Counted from the first letter of the stretch, positions 38,761 to 50,183 are shown. The stretch is DNA of 64,000 nt from Prorocentrum cordatum (GCA_963575745.1 CAUYUJ010014564.1:138501-202500); one strand, 5' to 3'. Notes: generated by a model from the letters alone, not told the origin. Translations and numbers: made by a program.

Positions 38761-39345
38761 TCATTCAGCTCATATGGGCCGTCTTGTGGCTGTCAACGGC
38801 TCTTTTGGGGCAGTCTTGGGGTTCCCTTGGGGCTTTGGGCCGTCTCGGGGCCCTCTTGGGCCGTCTCGGGACTCTCCTAGGGCGTTTTGTCTTGGGGCCG
38901 TCTTGGTTCTCTCTTAGGCCGTCTTGGGGCCTTCTTGGCGCAGTCTTAGGCTGTCGAAGGGCCTTCTAAGGCCGTCTTGGGTCTCTTCGGACGTCCCTCT
39001 AGGTCGTCTTGCGGCTGTATTGGAGGCCTCTTTGGCCATCGTGGGGGCCTCGAATATACCGGGAGCTTGTTTTGCTGTTTTGGGGAACATTTGGAGGGTC
39101 CTTGGGCCGTCTTGAGCTGACGGAGGCACGGGAATATGAGAATGCGCTTATTCAACACCGCAGGGAATTACAAAGATGATTCAGGCACCTTCGGATCCTG
39201 CTGGGGGTCCTCTTGTGGCCCTCTTGGGCCTTCTGGAGGCGTATTCGGCTGTCTTGAGGCCATTTGGGGCCGCATTGGGACCATCTTGTGCCGTCCTGGA
39301 CGCCTCTTGGGTTTTCTTGGCGGCCTTGGTTGCGTCTTAGATGCA
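38761..39345 (+). repeat. GGGCCGTCTTGGG minisatellite
   Basis: Long degenerate array in plus orientation, interrupted near 39120-39180 by about 60 bases of unrelated sequence. Confidence 0.75.
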
Positions 39346-40340
39346 CGGGAACGCTGATCAATTTGTTTCCCGCGGGATCGTGGCTTCGGGAGCGCCGATC
39401 CGTTCTTCTGTGAGAGGGCTTGGGGGGACGGTGCGCGCAGTTTGATGCCAGTAGAGCGGGGGGGGGCTTCGAAGACTACAGCAGCCCTGCCAGACAGCAC
39501 TTGGCATTCTACCACGTCTCACCGCACCAGGGGGCACGGTGGCGGAAATCAGGCCCCACGTCGCTCCGCATTGCCGACTCGGTGGCGAGGTGGAACCCGA
39601 TTTTTTGTCCCAACATTGCCAGTGCATCGGCAGTGCAGTGCGACCTTGTGACCCCGTGTACGGTCAAGACCAGCACTGATGATGCAGTGACTCATCAAAG
39701 CTACCTTTGCATCCTTTGCATCCTTTGGCAGCCTGACGCCGCTGCCTTGGTCTGGAAATGGACGCCTTGCATACTCACCTGGCATCCTTACTGCTGGTTC
39801 TGACCGTGTTCTGGCTTGGTCTAGGAGGCCTCTGGGGTAGGTAGTGTCACCGAGTCTCGCCTGCCAAGCACCGTTACCTCGGTTTTCGACAGGAGGATAC
39901 CGGGAGAGGGCATTGGGCTCTGAGGTATCGGTGGCATGGTCGCAGAGGAGAAGGAGGAGGAGGAGGAGGAGGAGGAGGAGGAGGACCAGTGTAAACCCAG
40001 GAGTCATCAACGATGTTGGAATACACCCTCCCTCCAAGCTCCCTCTTCATAGGCCCCCATCAGGGTCCATGTCCACTGAAGGAACTGCCTCGTTGGAAGA
40101 CCACCCTTTGAAGACCCGGAAGCATGCTAAACCATTGTTCTCGGGATTTCAACGCCACGGATCAACCTGATTGTTGCATTTTACCCATCCTGAATCATGC
40201 CAGAATGCCATTCCTGGGACTTCAACACCTCGAATCCACGTAATTGTTGCACGCTCATAATCCTGATCCCTTCGGAAACATTATTTCTGGGACGCTGATC
40301 ATGGGAATTCGTGAAGCTCTTGCAATTGTTTTGCAACGAG
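39346..40340. other. No gene recognised
   Basis: A (GGA)n tract is at 39947-39983. CTTTGCATC is tandemly duplicated at about 39702-39722. The rest is unremarkable. Confidence 0.4.
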
Positions 40341-40675
40341 TGTGCGCGGCGCTGCGTCGAGAGCCACATGTTGAAAAGGGCCCGCCCCAATCCGTGAAGC
40401 TTTTGCACATTTTAGCAACGAATGTGCGCGGCGCTTAAGCGAGAGCCACATTTTGAAAAGGAAGCGCCCTCAATCCGTAAAGCTCTTGCACAGTTTTAAA
40501 ACGAATGTGCGCGGCGCTTCGGCGACAGCCACATTATGAAAGCCATTCGCCCTCAATCCGTAAAGCTCATGCAACATAAAAAAAAACCGAATGTGCGCGG
40601 CGCTAAGGCGAGAGCCACATTTTGGAAACCACCCACCCTCATCTGTAAACTGTTGCTAATTGTTTAGCTTCATGG
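40341..40675 (+). repeat. Tandem repeat of about 83 bp, four units
   Basis: TGTGCGCGGCGCT starts units at 40341, 40423, 40506 and 40592 (82, 83 and 86 apart). Each continues with GAGAGCCACAT, CCTCAATCCGTAAAGCT and TTGCA. A single diverged unit is seen near 50550-50615. Confidence 0.85.
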
Positions 40676-40746
40676 TCATAAGTGGTGATGCAGTCTCAGC
40701 GAAACGCTCCCGCCCTACAAACAGCATCGGGGTGCGACAGGGAAAG

Positions 40747-40747
<1 letters not shown>

Positions 40748-40802
<55 letters not shown>
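40748..40802. repeat. (TA)n microsatellite
   Basis: Uninterrupted TA dinucleotides for about 55 bases. Confidence 0.97.
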
Positions 40803-40806
<4 letters not shown>

Positions 40807-40904
40807 CCGGGGGGCCCGGTCCAGAGGGGCCCGCCCAGGGACCTCGCCAGCGCATGGGGGGCCCGGGGCCTCACTTTCCATGTGTTTTTACAGGTTTTTC
40901 GCGA

Positions 40905-41690
40905 TTTGGAGCAAACCTGGGCTCCAAGAGACCCCCTCGTCGCTCCAAGAAGCTGTGGCGGCCCTTGAGATAGCACAAAAACGGCCCAAGAGGTCTGCTA
41001 GCGAGTCCCAAGATGCCAGGAACGGCACCAGATACCACCAAGATGGCACAAGGAACGGTCTCTGAGAGCCTCGAATCCAACTCCCCGGCGAGGAGTTCGC
41101 TTTCGGAGTCCCGCATGAGCCGTCTTGGGGCCCCGGACGGCCCATAACAGAGCCCTGGAAGCCTCAAAGACGGCCAAGGCGGCCCCGCGAACGCCCAGAC
41201 TCGCTCCAAGGTGACGCTTACCAATAGTCGCTGAGCGCGCCGATTCCAACTCCCTGGCGAGGAGTTGGATCTTGGAGCCCTCCATGAATCGCCTTGGGGC
41301 CAAAGACGGCCCGTAAGACAGCCATGGGTTGCTCAAGAACGGGCAAGGCTACTCTACGAACAGCCCAAGATAGCTCCAGAATGGCTTCAGGATGGCCGAA
41401 CGAAGCGAGAACTTGGATTTCGGAGTTGTCCTTGAATCGCCTTGGGGGCGCAGGTGGGCCGCGAGGCAGCCTGGAAACCTGAAAGTCTGCCAAGACGGAA
41501 CGGCGCCAGATATCACCAAGATGGCCCAACAAACGGTCTCTGCGAGCCTCGAATCCAACTCCCTGGCGAGGAGTTGGCTTTCGGAGTCCCGCATGAGCCG
41601 TCTTGGGGCCCCGGCCGGCCCTTAACACAGCCTGGAAGCCTCGAAGACGGCCAAGGCGGCCCCGCGAACGTGTCCTCCCTGGGGCTCCTG
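40905..41690. repeat. CCAAGACGGCC minisatellite with a duplicated 140-bp module
   Basis: Minus-orientation members of the TCTTGGGGCC family. The block starting ACGGTCTCTG at 41055 recurs at 41533 over about 140 bases with few changes, and a diverged partial copy starts near 41230. Each contains the hairpin TCCAACTCC-(N)7-GGAGTT at 41076, 41245 and 41554. Confidence 0.75.
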
Positions 41691-41919
41691 GAGGCATTCG
41701 TGGCGCTCAACGGTGACACGCCCAACCCGACAACCGCATCGGCTGATCGCGAACATTCATGCGCCGCATCTGGGAAGAACGTGGTCCAGAATCACGACGC
41801 TGTGACTGGAGCAATTTCGCCCTCTGGAGACCAGCTGCAACTCCAGGGGCCGCGGTGTGCGCATGAACCCGGGCTGCCTTCGTTAGGAGGCCACGGGGGC
41901 AGGATGACACGGAGGAGGG

Positions 41920-42700
41920 GGAGGAGGAGGACGAGGAAGACGAAGAGAAGGAGGAGGAGTCGGAGGGGGAGAAGCAGGAGAGGAGCAACAGGAGGAGAAG
42001 GGCGGGGAGGGGGAGGAGCAGGAGGAGGAGGAGGAGGAGAAGCAGAAGAAGCAGAAGAAGAAGCAGCAGAATATGAGGAGGCGCAGAGGAGAGGAGGAGG
42101 AGGAGGAGGAGGAGGAGGAGGAGGAGGAGGAGGAGGAGGAGGAGGAGGAGGAGGCGGAGGGGGGCCATGAAACGGGGGCAAGGGGAGCCCAGAGCTGCCA
42201 GCAGAGGGGCTTTTCGGGGAGGCCTTCTCCAGGGAGGCCTCCTCCAGGGGGGCCTCCAGGGGGGTCTCCAGGGGGGCCTTCAGGAGGAGGAGGAGGAGGA
42301 AGAGAATGGAAGAGGATGAGGGGGAGGAGGAGGAAGAGGAAGAGGAGGAAGAGGAGGAAAAAGGAGCCTCCATCTCCTCCTCCTGCTGCTGTTGCTGCTG
42401 CTGCTGTTGCTGCTGCTGTTGCTGCTTCTGCTCCTCCTCCTCCTCCTCCTCCTCCTGCTCCTCCTCCTCATCCTGCTTCTCCTCCTCCTCCTCCTCCTCC
42501 TCCTCCCCCTCCTCTTCCTCCTCCTCCCCCCCCCCCTCCTGGCGAACAGCGACCGCCGGCCTCGGCCGCGCGCAGCAGGCGGGCGGAGCCAGCATCCACG
42601 AAAGCACCTCCAGGGGAGAAGTGTCTCCCAGGGGGGGGCCTCCAGGGAGGCACCGAGGGAAAGCAGGAGGAGGAGGGGGAGGAGGAGGGGGAGGAACAAC
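41920..42700. repeat. GGA/CCT/CTG microsatellite block
   Basis: GGAGGAG to about 42370, then CTCCTCCTGCTGCTGTTGCTG and CCTCCT to 42540, then GGA again. Frames of up to 414 codons across it are poly-Gly, poly-Glu, poly-Pro and poly-Ser. Confidence 0.9.
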
Positions 42701-42719
42701 TATCTTGGGCTGTTGCTGG

Positions 42720-42985
42720 AATAGCTTTGGCCGTGCTTGAGCAGTGCAAGGCTGTCTTACGGGCTGTCTTGGGCCCCGAGTCATGGAGGGCCCCAAGACG
42801 GCTCCAAACGGCGTAAGACGGGACAGGAACGCCTTAAGACGGCCAAAGAGACCCCAAGAAGCCCACAAAGACCCCCGAGAGGCCCAATGAGGCCCCCGAT
42901 ATGCTTCCAAGAGGCCTCGCACAGGCCCCCAAGTAGCTCCCAGCAGACCCCAAGGGTGCCCCAAGAGACTCCTAACAACCCTCAT
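42720..42985 (-). repeat. CCCCAAGANGGCC minisatellite
   Basis: Degenerate units, mostly minus orientation, ending at about 42975. Confidence 0.65.
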
Positions 42986-43946
42986 CCTCCTACTTTTCCG
43001 CTTCCTCTCATCCTGTTCCTGTTCATTATCCCCCAAGGGCAGTGTTCCCCGAAAGCTTTCAAAACCGACTCGGGGAACTCATGCTCCGATAGCTTGGCCA
43101 AATTCTAGCCCAAATTACGGCCACATCGGCGCTTCCAGAAAGGCATGGGGCGGCGGTGATTCGCCGTAGGCGTCTTCGATAAAAATAGAAAGGGAGAATG
43201 AGTGATTGAGTATCCAGGGCATTCAGATGTGTTTTCACCGTTTCAGTACTACGCATACTCCGTTGTCCGAGCCGCCTGCGCAACGCCGCCTGGCGAATCG
43301 CCTCTGACCGGCGGCTTGCGTAAATGAATCTCCGCGCAAATGCACTGAGACGATCAATATCGGTGGCGCAGGCCAATGCACTGTCAAGAGCACCTGTCGC
43401 GGTACTATCGCATCTGGGTTCCCACTTGCAGCTCTGGTGCATGGCGGCGCCGGGATGCAGCGCACCCATGTGATCGAAAGCGCCTGCGCCCGTGTCTCGC
43501 GAAACAAACGCTTGCGCTGTTCTTAGCAAAAGGGACCCTCCATCTGATGCCCGTGTTTCGTCACATGTTGGTTTGCGCGTTCCCACAATAGCACGCAATC
43601 TGCACACACTACAGGAAACCCCCCTTTCCCGAACCTGTTGGCCACAAGGCATCTCATGGCCTCGTTCGGCATGAACTCTACGAAACTATGAGCCGGATTA
43701 TAATTTTCTGACGCCTTACATTGAAAACACCTTAAGCCGAGGTTTCTATAACTGGCCACCGGAAGAGGCGTGTCCAAAGCAGCCGTGGGGCGCTTCCTTG
43801 TAGATTTGTTCCCTCGGCTTGTTTCTTCCACTCGGTATATTGGAGTTCTCCATAAGAACAAAGGCCCTGGGACATGAACTTTTGACGACGCCATTCCCTG
43901 ACAATGGATCTTATTTGTTCCGTGCTGGTGCCAACCTGAGGAACAT
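42986..43946. other. No gene recognised; may contain the Helitron 5' part
   Basis: There are no repeats of note. The Rep frame begins downstream at a GTG without a clear ATG, so the true 5' end of the Helitron may lie here, but no terminal TC signature can be chosen. Confidence 0.35.
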
Positions 43947-45560
43947 GTGCGAAGACAGTTTGGTACCCACGACCTTGCAACCACCAACATGGGTGTTCAA
44001 TGGGTTCTCAGGAACCAAGACAAACTCCGAGTGGGCACGCTGCGAGGCCTACTCGACCGCCTCAGCGCCGCCGACGCCGAACAGCCACCACAGTCAGCAA
44101 TCCCGGCACCACCACAACCGCCACCTTCTACCTCGGAAGCCCCGCGCCCTCGCGTCGCCGTCGGAACTCCCATCATCCTGCCGGCCTCCTTTGGCGGTTC
44201 GCCCCGCGCCCTTCATCAGCTATACCTCGACGCCATGGCCTTGGTCGCTGCAAAAGGACGGCCCGACATGTTCATCGCAGCAACCGCCAACCCCAACTGG
44301 CCGGAGGTCCATGCCAACTTGCGGCCCGGAGAAGCCGCGGCAAACAGGCCTGACCTCGTTGCCCGCGTATTCCATTGCAAACTCAAGCGCCTGCTGCACG
44401 AACTGACTAAAACGCACGTCCTCGGACGAGTGGTGGCGCATACCCACGTGGTGGAATTCCAGAAGCGCGGCCTCCCACGCGCGCACATCCTACTGATCTT
44501 GGTTGAAGAACACAAGCCCAAGACTGCCGCTGAAGTCGACCATCTCGTGTCGGCCGAGATCCCCGACCCTTCGACGCACCAAGGCGTGTGCAATTTGGTG
44601 GACCGTCACATGGTGCACGGGCCCTGTGGGGCGCTCAATCCTAATTGCCCTTGCATGAAGGACGGCCCGCGCACTAAGCGGTGCCCCAAAAACTTCCGAA
44701 ACGACGCCAACTTCAATGTGAACGGCCACCCCGAATACCGCCGACGAGAGCCGACGCCACCTTTGACAGTCAAGAACGACGTGCTCGACACCCGCAGCGC
44801 AGTCCCGTGCAGCCCGTATTTGCTCGAGCTCATGGATTGCCATATCAACGTAGAAGTCTGCACTTCCCTCCGTCCAATCGAGTATCCTTATATATGCGCG
44901 CGCAAGGGCCCCGACCGCGCATGTTTAGAGCATGCGCGGAATGAGGTCCCGGAGTTCTTGGATTGCCGCTACGTCGGCGCCCCGGAGGCGACGTGGGGCC
45001 TGCTCGGTTTTCACGTGCACGGCCGCAGCCACCAGGTCGACAGACTTCCCGTCCACTTACCGTTGGAGCAATCGATCCAGTTCGAGGCCGGCGCCGAGGG
45101 ATCCGCCGTGGACGCCGCGCTCTCCAGACAGACGAAGCTGGAAGCTTGGCTCTCCCTGAACGCGGAGACCGCGTCCAACCCCGACACGCCAGACCGTGCC
45201 CTGATCTTATCTTTGAAATACCTTGAGGTTCCCCACTTCTTCCGATGGGACGGCAAGCGCGCGCGCTGGCTGCGCCGGGAACGACAAGCGCGCAACCGTG
45301 GCGTCATCGGCCGGTTATCGTATGCAGTGCGGCTTCCGCTTGGTTCCGATATGGCCCCCCCCCCTATATGGAGTACCGGTGGCGCTCAAAAGTCACCGTG
45401 GCCGGAGCAATCTGCCCCCGCGCAGCGGAAGGAAAGGAACGGGACAGACCGCTTTCGAAAAGATAACCCTGCACGGCCCTCCCCCGCATGCGTTCCAGAA
45501 CGCCCCGTCCGGAACCAGCCCTGCCCCCCCCCCCCCATGGGCGATGGGATTGACGCCTGA
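43947..45560 (+). pseudogene. Helitron Rep (HUH) nuclease domain
   Basis: 537 codons from a GTG; the real start is unknown. Helitron_like_N signatures are clear: ILPASFGGSPR, a DAM helix, GRPDMFIAATANPNWPEV, RPDLVARVFHCKL, GRVVAHTHVVEFQKRGLP, AEIPDP, HGPCG and YRRRE. The nuclease HUH box should read P-H-A-H but here reads P-R-A-H: the codon at 44478-44480 is CGC, one transition from CAC. The tyrosine motif IEYPYICARKGPDRA keeps the first Tyr but has Cys where Helitrons usually have the second. Cleavage and strand transfer are therefore probably lost. After about residue 470 the similarity fades into unrelated Pro-rich sequence. Confidence 0.88.
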
Positions 45561-45743
45561 TCGACCACGCGCGCCCCCCGCTCCCTTTCCCGACCGCCCA
45601 ACCCGGAACATCATTCGCCCCGCCTCCTTCGGCAATGCACCGACGGGCACTTCGCGAATGCCCGGGTTCCCCTCCCTAACCATTTCTACAGAGCACGGCG
45701 CGCCATGGCTCCCGCCGTCTGAGCACCGCGCGGGAGAGCGGAC

Positions 45744-46180
45744 GTGAATCCGCAGGCTGGTGAGCTGCGCTACCTGCGCCTCCTCTTGCTGCGCGTGCCT
45801 GGCGAAGGAGCCACCTCATGGGAAGCGCTCTCGCGGACTCCGAGTGACGACGTTCCTCCTGCCTTCCAGGAACATGCCCGTCAACTTGGACTGCTGGCCG
45901 ACGATGTGGAAGCCGCCGCTGCCCTCGCTGAAGCTTGCAGAATCGTGCGCAGCTTGCCCCGCATCTGCGAGATGTTCGCCCAGTTCCTGGCGCGGCTTGA
46001 CGCGAACGACAAAGTTGGTTTCTGGACGTCCTTCCTACACATTTTGTCGGAACACCACAAGGCCGTAGATCCATCCACCGTCTACCGTGCCGTCGACGAA
46101 GAGTCTGGCCCTGTGCGGCTGCACTCTGGCCGCGTCCGCCGCGCCCCCCCCTTCGCCGGGCGCTGCGCTTCAGCCCGCGG
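45744..46180 (+). pseudogene. Helitron Rep-helicase linker
   Basis: This part of the 45744-46334 frame (LRYLRLLLLRVPGEGATSWEAL, then QLGLLADDVEAAAALAEA and LPRICEMFAQFL) matches the conserved Helitron linker between Rep and helicase. It is in the Rep frame, but stops separate it from the Rep ORF. The helicase continues in the next frame, so at least one frameshift lies near 46150. Confidence 0.75.
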
Positions 46181-46224
46181 AACGCGCCGCGCAAGAGCGC
46201 GCGCGGGAATTGCGCGCGCCCGCG

Positions 46225-47640
46225 GAGCTCTGCAAGGAAAAACATATGCTCGAGCAACTTACTCTCAACGAAGACCAGCGAGCGATATTCGATTTCGTCC
46301 AAACGAGGGTAGACCAGGCCACGGACACCGATGACGCCAACATTGTGTATATTCATGGCCCAGCGGGAACCGGCAAGACGCACGTATGCAAAAATATCCT
46401 GAACTACGTCCGGATGTCTGGCCGTACCGCTCTAGCGGTGGCCATGTCCGGTATCGCAGCCTTGTTGCTCCCTGGATGTCGCGCTGCGCACTCCCGCTTC
46501 CGCTTGCCCGTGCCTGTTCCGCTTGAAGGCTGCAAAGCAAACGTCAAGGCCAGATCCGCAGCTGCAAGACTTATTCGCGACTCGGCCGTCATCGCGCGGG
46601 ACGAGGCGCCCGCGGCCTCGCGCGCCATGTTCGAGGCAGTGGGCGCGCGTCTGCAAGAACTCCTCGGAAACGTGAGACCCTTCGGGGGGAAGACCGTAGT
46701 CTTTGGAGGAGACTTTCGTCAAATCCCTCCTGTCTTGCGCTAATTAGACCGAGACGCCATCCTCAACCGCACCTCGGCTGCGATGCCGTTGTGGGGCTCC
46801 GTCGCCGTGCGGAAGTTTAGACTCCACCGGAACATGCGCGCCACTGTGGACGCAGCTTTCGCCGAATTCTGCCTCCGCGTCGGGGGCGGCGCGTGCGCCT
46901 CTCCACCCTTCGAAAACGTAGACAGAGAGTACGAGGCGTGCGTCGTCGAACTCCCCGACGCCGTTCTGGCCCCCCATTCTTGGAGACCAGAAGATCCGTT
47001 AGAGTGGGTGTACGAGGGCTTTGCCACGGTAGAGCCTGCGCAATGGTACCAGTATTATGCTTCCCGTGCCGTTGCGACGCCAACGAACGATGCTGCCGAC
47101 GCCTTCGACGCCCTCATGTACGCGAAGTTGCCCCCCTATACCGAAGTAGTGTCCCGGAGCCACGACGTGGCCATCGCCGAAGTGGATCGCGGTGATACCT
47201 ACACCACCGAGTTTCTCAACAGCATCCAAACAGCTGGACTCCCGCCGCGCGAGTTGCGCATGCGCAGCGGCTCCTTAGTGGTCTTCCTTCGGAACTTCGC
47301 CCCGCACCGCGGCCTATTCAACGGAACGCGGCTGGTTGTAGAAACACTGCGGTCGCACATCCTCGTCGTCGGTATAGTCGCAGGCCCTTTCGCAGGCAAC
47401 GTCGAGCTCATCCCGCGGATTTGTTGCGAGTCCTGCGGCGATTGCGAGCTCCCTTTTGTCCTCCGAAGACATCGATGCCCCGTGAAACCGGCCTGGGCCA
47501 TTGCCATCAACAAATCGCAAGGCCAGTCCCTGCAAGGTCGCCTGTGAGTCTATCTTCCGCGGCCCGTTTTCGCGCATGGCCAACTCTACGCTGCCATCTC
47601 TCGAGGGTCAAGCTTTGAAACAACGATGGTCTTGGTAGAA
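46225..47640 (+). pseudogene. Helitron PIF1-like helicase, two nonsense codons
   Basis: Walker A GPAGTGKTH (46357-46383), Walker B region RDEAP, GGDFRQIPP, RLHRNMR, KSQGQSL and YAAISRGSS are all present in SF1B/PIF1 order. TAA at 46741-46743 follows GGDFRQIPPVLR, and TGA at 47545-47547 follows KSQGQSLQGRL. The frame continues after each with expected helicase residues (VYLPRPVFAHGQLYAAISR after the second). Without these two stops the domain is complete, so the losses look recent. Confidence 0.88.
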
Positions 47641-48993
47641 GAGACGCATCAGACGGAGCGAGGCCTCATGCCACCTACGGGGACTTGCCCTGCACGTGCA
47701 TTCACCGCCAACATCGTAGACGCGTCATTGCTGCAGGCAGCGCGCGCACCTGGCCCTGCAAGCAGCGCCGCTCGAGAGAGCGTGGACGTAGATCGCAGAG
47801 AGGACGGCCAGGCACCCCGACCGAAAGAGGCAGACGTCGCCGCCACCGCTACGCAAGAAGCCCCTGCCCTGCACGAGACCAAATCGTGCGAGCCGGCACG
47901 CGCTCTTGACAACGAACGAGAGTCCGGCGCGGAGCTGCGCGGCATGCACACAGCGCATTTTAGACACCACGCCACCGCGCAAGACACCTTCGACGAGACG
48001 GCCGCCCACACATGCACAGTAACCCACGAAGTGCTCACGCCCAATTGCGACTCGCCAGCCCCCCCCGCGCAGCTCGCGCGGAGATGCCGTGCGCCGCGCC
48101 CTCCAGAGGGAAGCCCGCCGCCTCCCGCTGAGACGCCCGCTGCCGAAGTTACGTCGTCCGCACCTCGTTCGGCGACCATCAGCTGCATGTCTTTCCGGCC
48201 ACCGCCCCTATGTTCGACAGTGACACGCGGAAGCTCCGCTTCCAGGCCTACGGAATCTCGCGACGCAACCATCGGTCCGCTCGCCAAGCGTGCCCGACAG
48301 CTCACCCGTGGCCCTCTTCCGTGGCTTCTCCTTCACGATACTGGACTTCCCTCCCCTGAGCCGCTCTGGCCGTTCGACTCGACCCCGACGTGGCACAGTG
48401 CGCCGCAGACCGGTGCGACGACCGCCGCGCGAACGCAGCGAGGCAGCACTTGCGGCCTCCATGCCTTCAACCACGCGCTTGCCGCAGCATCTCTCTCTAC
48501 CCATCGTCCATTCACACCTGTGGACCAGACGCGGTTTGAGCAGACAGCCCTCGCAGCCCGCGTTGGGGGCCGCATCGAGCACCTGCTTGAGGATCACAGT
48601 GGCAACTACGACGTGGCCGTACTATCATGCAACTTCGCGCGCGCCGACCTCTCCATGCTGCCGCTGACGCCCCGCGATCTGCAGCGCCGTTTGGGCTCCC
48701 CCTTTGACGACCACACGCCCGCAGAAGGCCTCTTCAGTCCGCACGCGTACCTGTTCCGCGGCCCCATGAGCGGAGGCCATTGGTTCGTCGTGATCTCTGC
48801 GCCTTCCTGTTCGAACGCCCCCAGTACTAGCAAAACTCTGGCCCTCTGCGACCCCCTGTTCGCGCGTCCGCACGTCACCCCGCCATCCGACTTGGATCGC
48901 ATGCTCGCCATCTGGGCCTCCAAGATCGCGTGGAACTCCGTGGGCGATGTCCACTGCGACTGGCGATGTTTCCTCATAGCCAAGCAGATGTGA
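47626..48993 (+). CDS. Josephin-like cysteine protease tail of the Helitron helicase
   Basis: 455 codons in frame with the helicase, starting inside its last motif. Residues about 30-260 are Ala/Pro/Arg-rich linker. Residues about 270-450 have a papain-type order: catalytic-like C276 in GSTCGLHAFNHAL, a SGNYDVAVLS strand, H385 in GGHWFVV and an acidic ALCDPL strand 25 residues on. Spacing of 109 between Cys and His is close to Josephin deubiquitinases. An OTU-type protease is the alternative; some Helitrons are known to carry OTU domains. It would act on ubiquitin if active. It can only be made through the preceding TGA or from a separate start. Confidence 0.6.
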   Translation: MVLVEETHQTERGLMPPTGTCPARAFTANIVDASLLQAARAPGPASSAARESVDVDRREDGQAPRPKEADVAATATQEAPALHETKSCEPARALDNERESGAELRGMHTAHFRHHATAQDTFDETAAHTCTVTHEVLTPNCDSPAPPAQLARRCRAPRPPEGSPPPPAETPAAEVTSSAPRSATISCMSFRPPPLCSTVTRGSSASRPTESRDATIGPLAKRARQLTRGPLPWLLLHDTGLPSPEPLWPFDSTPTWHSAPQTGATTAARTQRGSTCGLHAFNHALAAASLSTHRPFTPVDQTRFEQTALAARVGGRIEHLLEDHSGNYDVAVLSCNFARADLSMLPLTPRDLQRRLGSPFDDHTPAEGLFSPHAYLFRGPMSGGHWFVVISAPSCSNAPSTSKTLALCDPLFARPHVTPPSDLDRMLAIWASKIAWNSVGDVHCDWRCFLIAKQM

Positions 48994-49067
48994 CCGATCG
49001 GTCAGCGCGACCGCGCGCGGCGCCGCGAGGGCACCGAGCGCGCGCTCCGGAGCCCATGATTTCCTAG
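48992..49067 (+). repeat. Candidate Helitron 3' terminus
   Basis: GACCGATCGGTC (48992-49003) and GAGCGCGCGCTC (49036-49047) are perfect 12-bp palindromes. CTAG at 49064-49067 fits the CTRR terminus and follows the second hairpin by 16 bases. The next base is G, not the T expected from insertion between A and T. A CCT microsatellite begins directly after. Confidence 0.4.
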
Positions 49068-49580
49068 GTGGCCTCCTCCTCCTTGTCCTCCTCCTCCTGC
49101 CTCTCCCCCCCCCTCCGCTCCTTGGTAAACGTCGCGCCACCTCCTCCTCCTCCTCCTCCTCCGCCTCGTCCTCTTCCTCCTCTTCCTCTTCTCGCCCCCC
49201 TCCTCCTCCCCCGCCCCTTTCTCCTCCTCCCCCTCCTCGTCCTCCTCCTGCTCTTCCTCCTCCTCCTGCTCCTCCTCCTCCTCCACCTCCTCCTCCCCCT
49301 CCTCCCCTCCTCGTCTTCCTCCTCCTCCTCCTCTTCCTCTTCCTCTCCTCCTGCTCCTCCTCCTACTCCTCCTCCTCCTCCTGCTCCTCCTCCTGCTGCT
49401 CCTCCTCCTCCTCCTCCTCCTCCTCCTCCTCCTCCCCTGCTCCTCCCCCCACCCCTTCCTCCTCCTCCCCCACTCCCTCCTTCTCCCACTCTTCCTTCCC
49501 TCCTCCCCCTCCTCCCTCCTCCTCCTCCTCCTGCTCCTCCTCCTCCTCCTTTTGCTCCTCCCTCCCCCTCCACCCAGGAT
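49068..49580. repeat. CCT/TCC microsatellite
   Basis: Almost pure pyrimidine-rich CTCCTCCT and CTTCCTCCTCCTGCT. The Pro/Leu and Gly/Glu frames across it are artefacts. Confidence 0.93.
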
Positions 49581-50141
49581 GCCTCAACGCCGCGTCTCAC
49601 GTTGCTCTCCTTCGAGTGGCCTCACCGGGCACCAGGGGCCATGATTTTCCAACCAGCCTTCGTCGTGGTCTCGCCGACGGCCCCGGCGCCCGCGGCCGCG
49701 CTGCTCCGCGGCGGACCATGCCCATCGAAGCTCCTGCTTCGGCAGCCGCCGCGTCGAGGTTTGCGGGCTTCGGCGTTGGAGGCACTTCGCTGTTATAGTC
49801 GTCTGCGGGTTGTTTCTGAGCCCTTGGGCGTCCAAAAACAGATCCAGGATGAAAAACTGCATCGGGAGAGCCTGAGAAGGAGTCTGGCGAATGATTTTGC
49901 AAGGTTTTCGCCAGAGGAGGAGGGTCAGCCTCTGTGGAGGGGCAGGCCAGGATGCGCGGGGCCACCAAGAGATGGAGCTCCGCCCTCCATCCCCCCCTTC
50001 CCCCCCCCACTCGCCTCCTTCGTGCGTTCTTCAGAGGGCTCTCAGAGACTCCTGGCGCCTCTTGGGCACTCTTCAGCGCCAGGGGGCCGTGGCCACCGGA
50101 GCGATACTTGCCTCGGCGCCCGCTGGCGCAGCGGTGCCGTG
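49581..50141. other. No gene recognised
   Basis: The plus frame continues from the microsatellite to 50165 without a domain. No repeats were seen. Confidence 0.4.
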
Positions 50142-50183
50142 ACTAGAACCAAAGCGCGCGCGTAGCGCGCGCGTGGTTCTAGT
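50142..50183. repeat. 42-bp palindrome with GCGCGCGC arms, copy 1
   Basis: ACTAGAACCA, then GCGCGCG, centre GTA, CGCGCGCG, TGGTTCTAGT. A TATATATGTATA microsatellite and TTTATACACGCATAA follow. The same arrangement is found at 52165. Confidence 0.75.

Larger units (their letters stand above)
43947..49067 (+). mobile_element. Decayed Helitron with a fused protease tail
   Basis: Order: Rep nuclease, linker, PIF1-like helicase, Josephin-like cysteine protease. Decay is shown by a frame change between 45.3 and 46.2 kb, nonsense codons at 46741 and 47545, and an Arg in the Rep HUH motif. A candidate 3' end is at 49064-49067. The 5' end was not found. Confidence 0.85.

Noticed and set aside
43059-43652. 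Minus-strand 197-codon ORF
   Set aside because: No domain or motif, and the Helitron reads on the other strand immediately downstream.
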